From Streptomyces barringtoniae (lineage in GTDB: Bacteria; Actinomycetota; Actinomycetes; Streptomycetales; Streptomycetaceae): a stretch of 64,000 nt of DNA. The number at the start of each line of letters is the position of its first letter. The stretch's first letter is position 1. Under the pieces are notes generated by a model. The model ran no database searches. It was not told where the DNA came from and worked only from the letters and a program-made list of their open reading frames with translations. Where the stretch lies: contig NZ_JAJHNP010000028.1 in NCBI RefSeq assembly GCF_020819595.1, forward strand, positions 1 through 64,000, in the 5' to 3' direction. Below are positions 16,881-26,300 of this stretch, piece after piece. Position numbers and translations under genes: made by a program.

Positions 16881-18476
16881 GTGAACGGAGTACGGCCGCA
16901 GCTGGGTGAGCTGCTGTTCTGGTTGGTGGAGGACGTGTCGGTGGAGTCGGTCGAGGTGGCTGACGCTGTCGTGCGGGTGGAGGCCCAGACCATGGCCAGT
17001 GGGGCGGCCTGTCCGGGTTGCGGGTGTTGGTCGGGGCGGGTACACGGTTCCTACCTGCGGTTTCCTCGTGATCTCCCGACCGCTGGGAAGCTGGTCGTGG
17101 TGTCGTTACGAGTACGCCGGTTCGTCTGTGCGGAGGAGAGCTGCCCGCGCAGGACTTTTGTCGAGCAGGTTCCTGGACTCACCCGTCGGTTCGGTCGGCG
17201 GACGGAGCGACTGCGATCGACGCTGGTCTCTGTCGGTCTCGCGCTCGCGGGACGGGCCGGCGCCCGGGTGTCGGACGCCTTCGGGGTGCAAGTCAGCCGT
17301 AATACGCTGCTGAGGCTGATCACCTCGCTGCCGGATCCGCCCACCGTCACGCCCCGCGTGGTCGGTGTGGACGAATACGCCCAGCGCAAGGGCCGGATCT
17401 ACGGAACAGTGCTCGTCGACGTCGAGACACGTCGGCCGGTGGATCTCCTGCCGGACCGCGAGGCGGACACCCTCGCGGCCTGGCTGTCCGAGCGCCCCGG
17501 CATTGAGATCATCTGCCGGGACCGCGCCATCTTCTACGCCGACGGCGCCGCCCGTGGCGCCCCGCAAGCTCTCCAGGTCGCCGATAGATGGCACCTCTGG
17601 CACAACCTCGGCGAAGCGGCCGAGAAGTGCGTCTACCGGCACCGCGCGTGCCTGAGACCAGCACCGGCGCCGCTGGAGGAACCTCAGCCGGCGCCGGAGT
17701 CACCCGCGTCATCGCCGTGGCCGACAGGGCACCGATTCGCTGAGCGGACCCGCGCCAAACACGCCACCCTCCACGCGCTCCTGGCCGCTGGCCACAGCAA
17801 ACGGTCCATCGCCCGGCAACTCGGCATGGGCCTTAACACCGTCCTACGCTTCTCCCGTGCCACCGAGCCTGAGCAGCTGTTCACCGGCCAGTGGCAGAGC
17901 CGCCCCACCAAACTCGACACCTTCAAGCCCTACCTCGACGAGCGGTGGCAAGAAGGCTGCACCAACGCCTGGAAGCTATGGGAGGAGATCAAGGCACAGG
18001 GCTACCCGGACGGTTACGGCAACGTTCGCGCCTACGTCAGCCGGAACTTACGCGGCAAACCCCAGCCAGTCGGCCCCAGGCCGCCATCCGCCCGCGCCGT
18101 CACCCGCTGGATCCTCACCCACCCCGAGGCCCTGGCCGAGAGCGACAGGATCCAGCTCAAGAACGTTCTGGCGAACTGCCGCGAACTGGACGCACTCGCC
18201 GGGCACGTCCGTTCCTTCGCCCACATGCTCACCCAGCTGCAAGGCCACGAACTGCCAGCATGGATCGAAGCCGCGACCACCGCCGACCTGCCCAGCCTCC
18301 AGCGATTCGCCCGGCATCTGGAGCGCGACCTCGACGCCGTCATCGCCGGACTCTCCCAGCCATGGAACTCCGGAGTCGTCGAAGGCCATGTCAACCGGAT
18401 CAAGATGCTGAAGCGCCAGATGTTCGGCCGCGCCGGCTTTGAACTCCTCCGAAAGCGCGTCCTGCTCTACTCCTGA
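16881..18476 (+). CDS. ISL3-family transposase (copy 1)
   Basis: The 531-residue protein starts at GTG 16881. The N-terminal zinc-binding region has CPGCGCWSGRVHG and later CAEESCPRRTFVEQ, followed by the ISL3 catalytic domain: first aspartate in VVGVDEYAQRKGRIYGTVLV, second in ICRDRAIFYADGA, a helix-turn-helix-like insertion (HSKRSIARQLGMGLNTVLRF), and the last glutamate in WNSGVVEGHVNRIKMLKRQM. Length and motif order match an intact ISL3 transposase, so the element is probably active. Its translation is identical to that of copy 2. Confidence 0.95.
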   Translation: MNGVRPQLGELLFWLVEDVSVESVEVADAVVRVEAQTMASGAACPGCGCWSGRVHGSYLRFPRDLPTAGKLVVVSLRVRRFVCAEESCPRRTFVEQVPGLTRRFGRRTERLRSTLVSVGLALAGRAGARVSDAFGVQVSRNTLLRLITSLPDPPTVTPRVVGVDEYAQRKGRIYGTVLVDVETRRPVDLLPDREADTLAAWLSERPGIEIICRDRAIFYADGAARGAPQALQVADRWHLWHNLGEAAEKCVYRHRACLRPAPAPLEEPQPAPESPASSPWPTGHRFAERTRAKHATLHALLAAGHSKRSIARQLGMGLNTVLRFSRATEPEQLFTGQWQSRPTKLDTFKPYLDERWQEGCTNAWKLWEEIKAQGYPDGYGNVRAYVSRNLRGKPQPVGPRPPSARAVTRWILTHPEALAESDRIQLKNVLANCRELDALAGHVRSFAHMLTQLQGHELPAWIEAATTADLPSLQRFARHLERDLDAVIAGLSQPWNSGVVEGHVNRIKMLKRQMFGRAGFELLRKRVLLYS

Positions 18477-18485
18477 AAAGGCTGC

Positions 18486-18812
18486 TCAGGTCTCATCGTC
18501 GATCAGCCCGAAGTCTTCCGGGAACTCTTCCAGGAACTCGCGACGAGCCGGGTCGGTCTCGGCGGCTGCCATCTCCCCAACCAGCTCAATCAGTTCCTGT
18601 CGCTGATCATTAGGCAACGTACTGACCACATGGGCGACGCCCTCCATCACCTTGACCGCGTCGTCCTGATCCATCTGCTCGTCTTCGCTGCCGTCGATGA
18701 ACCACAGGACATCGATCAAGGCCTCGGCCAAGGCACGAGTCAGGGACGGGTACGAAGGCGTCACGATGGTCTCCCAGCGGATCAACGGCAGAGTCCGGCC
18801 ATCCCACCACAC
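18486..18812 (-). CDS. small acidic passenger protein inside the ISL3 element (copy 1)
   Basis: Encoded opposite to the transposase, ten bases from its stop codon, this 108-residue acidic protein reads YPSLTRALAEALIDVLWFID, DAVKVMEGVAHVVSTLPNDQ and RREFLEEFPEDFGLIDDE. It is all-helical and acidic. Similar small proteins occur as free-standing genes in Streptomyces, function unknown. The start codon GTG 18812 is about 28 bases inside the right terminus, so the reading frame can continue into flanking DNA, as it does at copy 2. Whether it regulates transposition or is captured cargo cannot be told. Confidence 0.6.
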   Translation of the reverse strand: MWWDGRTLPLIRWETIVTPSYPSLTRALAEALIDVLWFIDGSEDEQMDQDDAVKVMEGVAHVVSTLPNDQRQELIELVGEMAAAETDPARREFLEEFPEDFGLIDDET

Positions 18813-18887
18813 ACCACTGACATCACTGTCCGTGAGCCTCCACAGAAAGTGGACCAGAGCCGCAGCTCACGTACAAAACCACCGGGG

Positions 18888-20627
18888 TCAGGCCGTGAGT
18901 CGGTAGGCGAGGTGTTCAAGGCGGCTGCTGCGGGTGTGGTGCTGGTTGTGTCCGGTCCAGTGCATGTCGAGTCGGATCACGTTCAGTGCGGTGGCGGAGA
19001 AGGCGTGCTGGAGGCGGACTTTCGGCAGGCCGCGGTAGCGGGCCCGGCGTATGCCGGTGATGTCGAGGGCTTGGTTGATGGTGCCCTCCACTCCCGCGCG
19101 CAGGGCGTACTTGGCCTTCCAGGTCTCGGTCTTCTGCTCGGCGCGGGCCCGGACGAGGGATTCGTGCGGTTCCCTGGGCCGCAGGGTGAGCATGCGCCGG
19201 CGCAGCGCGGAACTGGTGCACTGTTCTTGAAAGGGACAGGGGCGGCAGGTGCGGACACTGAAGGTGATCACGATCGCTTCCGCGCCATGCTGCTTCACCG
19301 GGTTCCAGTGTGCGCTGCTCTTCCCGGCGGGACAGCGGACCTGGCGGGCCTTCCAGTCGATGGCGAAGGCATTCTTGTCGAAGCCGGTTGCAGCCTTGGC
19401 CTGGGCGGAGTGGTCCAGCAGGACGGGGGTGACCATACGGGTGCCTTGCTTCAGCGCGGCGGTGATGAGATCGGCGGAGGGGTAGCCGGAGTCGAGGTAG
19501 TGCTCGCCGGGTCTCACCCCGCGCTCGGCCAGGCGCTGTTGGACAGGTGCGGTCGCCTTCACATCGGGCACGGTGGCGTCGGTGGTGAACACGTCCGTGA
19601 TCAGGTTCGGTGCCGCCGGGACCCCGGCTTCGGCGGGAGTGTCGCAGGTCTCGGTGAGGTGGACCTTGTAGCCCATCCAGAACAGGTCTTCGCCCTTGGC
19701 CGCCCAGCGGGCATCGGGGTCGTAGGGCGAGGCCAGGCGGAGTTGGCCGGGCGGGACGCCCTCGTCGTCGGCGTCCCGCTTCCTGATCACCTCCCGTCCC
19801 CGGGTGTCGGTGTGCAGGTAGTAGGTCTGCACGAGGAACTGCCGCAGCAGATCCACCGCCTCGATCTCGCGGATCCACACCGGGGTGCCGGCAGCCCACG
19901 CGGCCCGGCACAGGGCCAGGGCATCCTGGCCGAAGACCTGCGCGAGCCGGTCGCGTTTCGTCTGCGAGGACGGCATGCGCCAGCCGTCCACCCTCGGCCC
20001 GTAACGGTGGGCGAACTCGGCCACATCGACCTGTCCGGCCAGCCAGGCCGGTGCCGCGACCGCGAGGGCCTCTAGAGCTGCCCGCACGCTCTCCCCGGCG
20101 AGCTCCAGACGGTTCAAGTCCCGCACCGCGCTGATCACATGGGTGGCATCGGTGCGCTGCTTGCCTCCGGCAGCCACCAGGCCCTCGTCCTTGCAGTGTT
20201 CCAGGAGCCGGTCGAAGACCACCCGTTCCATGCCGTGCTCGGCCAGCCGGGTCCGGAACCGGCTCAGCACGCTCGCGTCGAAGCCCGTGTCCGTCAACTC
20301 GGCCCCGAGCGCGTACTTCCAGTCGATCGCCCGTACCGCCATCGCCGCTGCCTGCCGGTCGGTCAGGTCCTCGGCGAACTGCAACACCGTGACCAGCGAC
20401 AACACCCCCGGTGACAGTCCCGGGGCACCGCGCACCCCGAACGCGTCGGCGAACGGCTCGTCGGCAAAGACCTCCGCGAGCCGATCACGCACCCGCATCG
20501 CCAGGCTCCCCCGCGGGAACGCCGCCCGGGCCACCGCCGCGGTCTGCGCCGGAACCTCCGGCAGCCCCTCCGGCCGCATCGACAACCGCACCACCCCCAC
20601 GGCCGCACGACAGGACAACGACCGCAC
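18888..20627 (-). CDS. IS1182-family transposase
   Basis: The 579-residue protein carries the IS1182 hallmarks in order: a DUF772-type N-terminal domain (MRVRDRLAEVFADEPFADAF, LTDRQAAAMAVRAIDWKYAL, FDASVLSRFRTRL), a catalytic aspartate in QRTDATHVISAVRDLNRLEL, a second around ITDVFTTDATVPD with EHYLDSGYPSADLI, and the C-terminal zinc-rich HHH segment (CRPCPFQEQCTSSALRRRML) ending in VEGTINQALDITGIRRARY. No frameshift is seen. It starts at GTG 20627, 53 bases from the right terminus of its element. Confidence 0.93.
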   Translation of the reverse strand: MRSLSCRAAVGVVRLSMRPEGLPEVPAQTAAVARAAFPRGSLAMRVRDRLAEVFADEPFADAFGVRGAPGLSPGVLSLVTVLQFAEDLTDRQAAAMAVRAIDWKYALGAELTDTGFDASVLSRFRTRLAEHGMERVVFDRLLEHCKDEGLVAAGGKQRTDATHVISAVRDLNRLELAGESVRAALEALAVAAPAWLAGQVDVAEFAHRYGPRVDGWRMPSSQTKRDRLAQVFGQDALALCRAAWAAGTPVWIREIEAVDLLRQFLVQTYYLHTDTRGREVIRKRDADDEGVPPGQLRLASPYDPDARWAAKGEDLFWMGYKVHLTETCDTPAEAGVPAAPNLITDVFTTDATVPDVKATAPVQQRLAERGVRPGEHYLDSGYPSADLITAALKQGTRMVTPVLLDHSAQAKAATGFDKNAFAIDWKARQVRCPAGKSSAHWNPVKQHGAEAIVITFSVRTCRPCPFQEQCTSSALRRRMLTLRPREPHESLVRARAEQKTETWKAKYALRAGVEGTINQALDITGIRRARYRGLPKVRLQHAFSATALNVIRLDMHWTGHNQHHTRSSRLEHLAYRLTA

Positions 20628-20688
20628 GGACGATCATCCCGCGCCCACCGTCACCCCGCACGCAATTGCGCAGCAGAGTCGCTCCGCG

Positions 20689-21010
20689 TCAGTGATCTTG
20701 ACCTGCAGTCCGTGCGGAACAGTCGTGTCCGTCGCCGGACAGGCCCATGACGTTCAGCACGGGTTCCTGACCCTCGGGGATCTCGAAGGTGAAGTTCGCT
20801 CCTGACCGGATCGCCACGAGCGAGCACTGATCGCCGAAGGTCAACGGTGGATAGGGCTCCCAGGAACGACCAGACTTGTCCAAGGCGGAAACGACGTCCG
20901 CGTACTTGAGCCTTGCCGGGAAGGTGCCCGTCCCCCCGACAACCGATGGAGGGAGTTCGACGACGTCACGCCAGGTCTGGACGCAGATGAGGGAGACCTT
21001 GCGGCAGCGG
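20689..21010 (-). pseudogene. 3' remnant of an unknown gene next to the IS1182 end
   Basis: The minus frame reads VSLICVQTWRDVVELPPSVV, FPARLKYADVVSALDKSGRS, PPLTFGDQCSLVAIRSGANF and VLNVMGLSGDGHDCSARTAG with no start codon upstream other than an internal TTG. It stops eight bases before the IS1182 terminus. It looks like a genuine C-terminal piece whose 5' end was lost where the next plus-strand gene begins. Confidence 0.35.
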
Positions 21011-21022
21011 CAGACGGGGGGG

Positions 21023-22105
21023 GTGAACAGCCAAGAGGAGCGCCCGCAGGTCCTGCTGTTGTCGTCAAATGTGCGGCGGCGCTACGCCGAGGACATCCTC
21101 ACGGCGCTGGCGCTGCCGCGAGGCGCCACGATCCAGTTCCGCTACGAGGCCCAGTACGTGGCACCGCCACTGCAGCAGAAAGTTGCCAACGGGACCATCA
21201 TCGGCCAACGGGCCCTGATCGGTTTCATCGCCGACGCTGTTCCGCCCCCCAACGCTGTCCCGCCTCCCGACCCATTCCTCCTTCCGATCAGAGTCGCAGA
21301 CATCGTGGCCGCTGAATGCGTTGCTGAAGTCTTCCTCTTCAAGCTGCGCGTCACGGACCACGTCGACCTGGACGACTACTCTCTGTCCCGCGCGGAGATC
21401 AACACCGAGAGCCGCAAAGCCATCGACAAGATCGTCGAAGCCAACGGTGGCACCTACTACCCCGCAGTCCTCAAGTTCCCCGCCTTTCCCATCCGCACCA
21501 ACGGAGACCAGGCCCAACTGTGGATCAGCGTCGCTAGACGCCTCGCTCTCCACCCCACCTTCGAAAACGCCTACTTCATGCGGGTCGACCAGCCAGTTCA
21601 CCTGGCCAGCGCCGCCGCCTTCACCTTCGAACCAGAAGGCCGCCTCAGCCTCGGCGACTTACAGCCCGCACGACTTCCCGTCAGCTTCTACGCCCAGCGC
21701 TACACCGAGATACCGAAGATCAGCCTCACCTGCGACACCGACGGCCGCTTCCTACGAGTCTCCTCAGACGCCGCACACGACGTGGCACTTCGCTACGACT
21801 CCACCGAGTTCTGGCTCCAACCCGACGCCGCCTCATTCGACGCCCTCACCCACGTCACCATCCGACTGGGACCCGAACAAGCCAACACGACACCAGTGGC
21901 AGCCGTTCGCTTCCCGGTGATCATCAAGCACTCTCGCATACGCTTGATCTCTCGCCTTGCCATCAGCGCACTCGGAGCGATCCTGGTTGCCACACCAGCA
22001 ATCCTCGGGCCGGCCTCCTCGCTGCCCCTACGCATCGTCCTCGCGGTGATCGGATCCGCAGCCCTGAGCACTGCCACCATCGTCATGGGACGTCCCCGGA
22101 GCTAA
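21023..22105 (+). CDS. hypothetical protein with C-terminal membrane hairpin
   Basis: The GTG at 21023 follows a run of G and is preferred to the longer in-frame start at 20876. The 360-residue product opens with an alpha/beta segment (RPQVLLLSSNVRRRYAEDIL, LPRGATIQFRYEAQYV, ALIGFIAD), continues with a strand-rich middle domain (ISLTCDTDGRFLRVSSD, VTIRLGPEQ), and ends in two membrane helices (SRLAISALGAILVATPAIL; LPLRIVLAVIGSAALSTATI). I recall similar N-termini in proteins near STAND or other conflict genes, but no family name can be assigned. A membrane-tethered sensor or effector is conceivable. Confidence 0.6.
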   Translation: MNSQEERPQVLLLSSNVRRRYAEDILTALALPRGATIQFRYEAQYVAPPLQQKVANGTIIGQRALIGFIADAVPPPNAVPPPDPFLLPIRVADIVAAECVAEVFLFKLRVTDHVDLDDYSLSRAEINTESRKAIDKIVEANGGTYYPAVLKFPAFPIRTNGDQAQLWISVARRLALHPTFENAYFMRVDQPVHLASAAAFTFEPEGRLSLGDLQPARLPVSFYAQRYTEIPKISLTCDTDGRFLRVSSDAAHDVALRYDSTEFWLQPDAASFDALTHVTIRLGPEQANTTPVAAVRFPVIIKHSRIRLISRLAISALGAILVATPAILGPASSLPLRIVLAVIGSAALSTATIVMGRPRS

Positions 22106-22258
22106 GACCGCGCCCTCCGTGAGGCGGACAAGACGCTTGTAGCAGTACTGGCCGTCGACCTGCTTGAACGCGTCGGCCATGCCATCACCTGCACCTGCGA
22201 AAGGCCTCATCCTGATGGCAGATTAGCCGTCCGCTCCGGCGTACTCCCGCGTTGCCCG

Positions 22259-22792
22259 TCAAGGGCCAGTGCCGACCGCCTTCGCGAGGTCGTCGGCCGA
22301 CTCCTGGGTGAGACGGTAGAACCCCTGAAGGCTGACGGAGCGCTCGAGGCGGCCGTCTACCAGGTACTTCAGTCCACGCGTCTGGGCCCGGCGGTTGCGC
22401 CAGGTAAGCCCCGCCAGCACGTCCCCGGGTATCGACACGTCGAAACGTACGGGTGTCGCGTCCACGTGCACCGCTGCGGCGCCGCAGCCGCCGGCACCGA
22501 GCATCGACCAGTCATCGTGCCCCGGAAAGGCTGGATCCTGCCATGTAGTGGGTGCAGCTCCGCAACACTCCCGGCGCTCCAAGTCGATCACCCGCATCCG
22601 ACTCACCACAAAGACAGTGCACCGGCTGACGTGCAACGCGTACACCTCATCCCCAGGACGGGCACCCGACCAGGCAGGCAGCGACGAATGGATGCCGCTG
22701 AAGGCGACTGGCGGCCGCTCGCCTGTACGCCCTGCCTTGCGCAGAGCACGGCACGTGTCATGGGTCCACAAGACGGTGAAGGCATCAGACAT
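22259..22792 (-). CDS. conserved hypothetical protein (177 aa)
   Basis: The protein reads FTVLWTHDTCRALRKAGRTG, SGIHSSLPAWSGARPGDEVY, ALHVSRCTVFVVSRMRVIDL, LERRECCGAAP, HVDATPVRFDVSIPGDVLAG and LVDGRLERSVSLQGFYRLTQ. The 'PGDEVYALHV---TVFVVSRMRV' strand pair resembles small beta-barrel folds of the PUA/ASCH/EVE type, but no diagnostic residue confirms this. Four cysteines might bind a metal. It is monocistronic and convergent with the preceding gene. The ribosome-binding site is weak. Confidence 0.55.
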   Translation of the reverse strand: MSDAFTVLWTHDTCRALRKAGRTGERPPVAFSGIHSSLPAWSGARPGDEVYALHVSRCTVFVVSRMRVIDLERRECCGAAPTTWQDPAFPGHDDWSMLGAGGCGAAAVHVDATPVRFDVSIPGDVLAGLTWRNRRAQTRGLKYLVDGRLERSVSLQGFYRLTQESADDLAKAVGTGP

Positions 22793-23322
22793 GCCGTGAT
22801 GCTACGAACGAGGACTGACAACGCCCCGTACCACGAACCGAGGGGCATCCCCGCCGGACGAGTATCACCTGGCCGTCGCCGCGATCTGCCCTGTCTTCGG
22901 GGCTATCCCCGGGCGTGCAGGGAATGAAGGAGGTCATCAAAAGGGGCCGGCGGCACATCCGGACCGCCGCGCCCCGGCGGGACGGCCTTCTGCAGGCTGC
23001 CACGTCCCGGTCCCGTGCACGGAGAGTTTTCGTCCTACCTCCGGGATCCGACGAGGTGTCGCAGCACCACAGGCGGGCCGAGGAGGAAGTCCGCGCAGCA
23101 GCTCTCTCGTCTCGGCCGCCGCCGTGACAACGCCGCCGGTACGCTCCGACACGCCGAATGGATGCCCTTCAGCAGATTCCAAATGCCCTGGCACGACGGA
23201 CATTCGGTCACTGAACTCCCATGGAAATTGGGGTTGTTCACCGGAGTCGAGGCAACCGGAAGTGATGGGGCGAGGGGTAGCCTGATGCCTCCCCGTTGAC
23301 CTCTCGCGGAGGTGCGCACCCG
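22793..23322. other. 530-bp non-coding leader region upstream of the dnaE-like gene
   Basis: No frame has a supported start or family. A TAGCCT hexamer near 23278 could be a -10 for the dnaE-like gene, but no matching -35 stands out. GGAGGTG near 23310 is the ribosome-binding site for GTG 23323. Confidence 0.35.
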
Positions 23323-26300
23323 GTGTCCTGGTCCTTTGTTCACCTGCACAACCACACCGAGTACTCGATGCTCGACGGCGCTCAGAAGCTCAAGCCGATG
23401 TTCGCGGAGGTCGCGAAGCAGGGCATGCCTGCGGTTGCAATGAGTGACCACGGCAACATGTTCGGCGCGTACGAGTTCCACCAGGTGGCCAAGGGCTTCG
23501 ATGGCGTCAAGCCGATCATCGGTATCGAGGCGTACGTCGCTCCTTCCTCGCGGCGCAACCGCAAGCAGGAGTTCTGGGGGCCGGGCGGGCAGCGCGCGAT
23601 GTCGGACGACGGCGAGGGCTCGAAGGACGTCTCCGGCGGTGGCCGCTTCACTCACATGACGATGTGGGCGACGGGAGCGCAGGGTCTGCGCAACCTCTTC
23701 TACCTCTCGACGGAGGCCAGCTACACGGGTCAGTTCCCGGCGGGCAAGCCCCGCATGGACATGGAGCTGATCAGCGAGTACGCCCAGGGCATCGTCGCGA
23801 CGACCGGGTGCCCGTCCGGTGCGATCCAGACCCGGCTGCGGCTGAACCAGTACGACGAGGCCCGCCAGGTCGCTGCTGCCTACCAGGACATCTTCGGGAA
23901 GGAGAACTATTTCCTGGAGCTGATGGACCACGGGCTGTCCATCGAGCGGGAAGTCCGGGACGGGCTGCTGCGTCTGGCCAAGGAGCTGAACCTCCCGCTG
24001 CTGGCCACGAACGATGCGCATTACATCCACGAGGACCAGGCCGACGCGCACGACAACCTGCTGTGCATCGGTGTCGGCAAGAACAAGGCCGACGAGAAAC
24101 GGTTCCGGTTCCAGGGCAGCAGCTACTACCTGAAGACCGCGCAGGAGATGCGGTCCCTGTTCGTCGAACTGCCCGAGGCGTGCGACAACACGCTGCTGAT
24201 CGCCGAGCGGACCGGCTCCTACGACGAGGTCTTCGACTACGTCGACGAGATGCCCCAGTTCCCCGACGTGCCCGAGGGGGAGACGCAGGAGTCTTGGCTG
24301 CGCAGGGACGTCCTCAGGGGGCTCGCCATGCGCTACGGCACCCCGATTCCCGCCGAGGTGCTGGAGCGCTTCGAGACCGAGATGTCGGTCATCGGCCCGA
24401 TGGGCTTCAGCTCCTACTTCCTGGTCGTCGCCGACATCTGCAAGTACGCCCGCGACAACGGCGTCCCCGTCGGACCGGGCCGTGGTTCGGCCACCGGCTC
24501 GATCGTCGCGTACGCGACTCGGATCACCGAGCTGTGCCCACTGGAGCACGGCCTGCTGTTCGAACGGTTCCTCAACCCCGAACGGATCAACCCGCCGGAT
24601 GTCGACCTCGACTTCGACGACCGCCAGCGCGACAAGATGGTGCGCTACGTCACCGAGAAGTACGGCGACGCGTACACCGCCATGGTGAACACGTTCGGCA
24701 AGATCAAGGCCAAGAACGCGATCAAGGACTCCTCGCGGATTCTCGGCTATCCGTTCTCCCACGGTGAGCGCATCACGAAGGCTCTGCCGCCGGACATCAT
24801 GGGCAAGTCGATCCTGCTCGACGGCATCTTCGACCCCGGCCACCCGCGCTACGGCGAGGCCGGCGAGATCCGGCAGATGTACGAGAACGAGCCGGACGTG
24901 AAGAAGGTCATCGACACCGCCAAGGGTGTCGAGGGCCTGACCCGGGGCACCGGCGTCCACGCGGCCGCGGTCATCCTGTCCAAGACCAAGCTGACGGACC
25001 GTATCCCGCTGCACATGCGGGCCTCCGACGGCGTGAAGATCACCGGCTTCGACTATCCGTCGTGCGAAGCCATGGGTCTGATCAAGATGGACTTCCTGGG
25101 CCTGCGGAACCTGGGCGTCATCGACCACGCCCTGCAGAACATCCGGGAGAATCGCTGCGTCAAGCTCGCCACCGTCGACCCGCTGAACGGCGACAAGGAC
25201 ACCATCGTCATCCCCCTGGATGACCGGAAGACCTTCGAACTGCTGGGCCGGGGCGACACCTTCGGTGTGTTCCAGCTCGACGGCGGTGGTATGCGCGCGC
25301 TGCTGAAGCTGATGGAACCGTCCCGGTTCGAGGACATCGCGGCAGCCCTGGCGCTGTACCGGCCCGGGCCGATGGCTGCCAACGCGCACACCAACTACGC
25401 GCTGCGGCAGAACGGCAAGCAGGACCCCGACCCCATCCACCCGGAACTGAAGGACGTCCTCGACCCGATCCTGGGCAGCACCCACCACCTGCTCATCTTC
25501 CAAGAGCAGATCATGGCCATCGCCCGGACGCTTGCGGGGTACACCCTCGGCGGCGCCGACATGCTGCGCCGCGCGATGGGCAAGAAGAAGCCCGAGGTCC
25601 TGGCCGCAGAGTGGAAGAACTTCCACGCTGGTATGACGGGCAACGGCTACTCGGAAGAAGCCACCAAGGCGATCTGGGACGTCATGCTCCCGTTCTCCGG
25701 CTACGCGTTCAACAAGTCCCACACCGCCGGTTACGGGCTCGTCTCCTACTGGACCGCGTACCTGAAGGCCAATTACCCGGCCGAGTACATGGCTGCGCTG
25801 CTCACCTCCGTCGGCGATGACAAGGACAAGGCCGGCGTCTACCTGGCCGACGCCCGTAAGCTCGGCGTCACCGTCCTTGCGCCCGACGTCAACGAATCCC
25901 TGGCCGAATTCGCGGCCGTCGGCGACGACGTCCGCTTCGACCTGCTCTCGGTACGTAACGTCGGCGAGAACGTGATCGAGTCGATCACCACCGCACGCAA
26001 GTCCAAGGGGAAGTTCACCTCGTTCCAGGACTTCCTCGACAAGGTGGACCTGCCCGCGCTGAACAAACGGGCCATCGATTCCCTCATCAAGGCCGGCGCG
26101 TTCGACTCACTCGGGCACACCCGTAAGGGGCTGGCAGCCGTGCACGAGATGGCAGTCGACGCGGTCGTACCGCTGAAGAAGGCCGCCGCATACGGGCAGG
26201 ACGACCTGTTCGCCGGCCTGGGTGACCCCGACGCTGGCGATGACGCCGGGTTCGGTTTTGACATGAAGATCGGAGAGGAGGAGTGGTCGCGCAAGCAGCT

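Larger units (their letters stand above)
16761..18861 (+). mobile_element. ISL3-family element, copy 1 (2,101 bp, 8-bp target duplication)
   Basis: The left end GGCTCTGGTCCACTT begins at 16761; the right end AAGTGGACCAGAGCC ends at 18861; about 20 of the first 22 bases match. The flanks carry an exact 8-bp duplication, GCAGCTCA (16753-16760 and 18862-18869), the length expected for ISL3. It carries a transposase (plus) and a small opposite-strand passenger gene. A copy with every translated frame identical lies 28,407 bases downstream. Confidence 0.95.
15886..20680 (-). mobile_element. IS1182-type element carrying a passenger region and a nested ISL3 element
   Basis: GACTCTGCTGCGCAATT begins at 15886 and its exact reverse complement ends at 20680, a perfect 17-bp terminal inverted repeat. 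The flanks carry a 5-bp direct duplication, GCTCC (15881-15885 and 20681-20685). The IS1182 transposase lies at the right end on the minus strand, 53 bases inside the terminus. Between it and the left terminus are a 148-residue gene (16127-16573), inverted 21-bp repeats and an ISL3 element (16761-18861) with its own 8-bp duplication. Without that ISL3 the unit would be about 2.7 kb, larger than a simple IS1182. The intact ends and duplication suggest it inserted as one unit, or that it acquired cargo after insertion. Confidence 0.7.

Noticed and set aside
18630..20075. 481-residue plus-strand open frame across the ISL3 end and the IS1182 transposase
   Set aside because: It is antisense to the IS1182 transposase and crosses an insertion junction, so it cannot be an evolved gene.
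23035..25722. 895-residue open frame antisense to the dnaE-like gene
   Set aside because: It is a GC-driven shadow: the plus strand encodes an unmistakable DnaE, and the minus frame has no motifs or ribosome-binding site.
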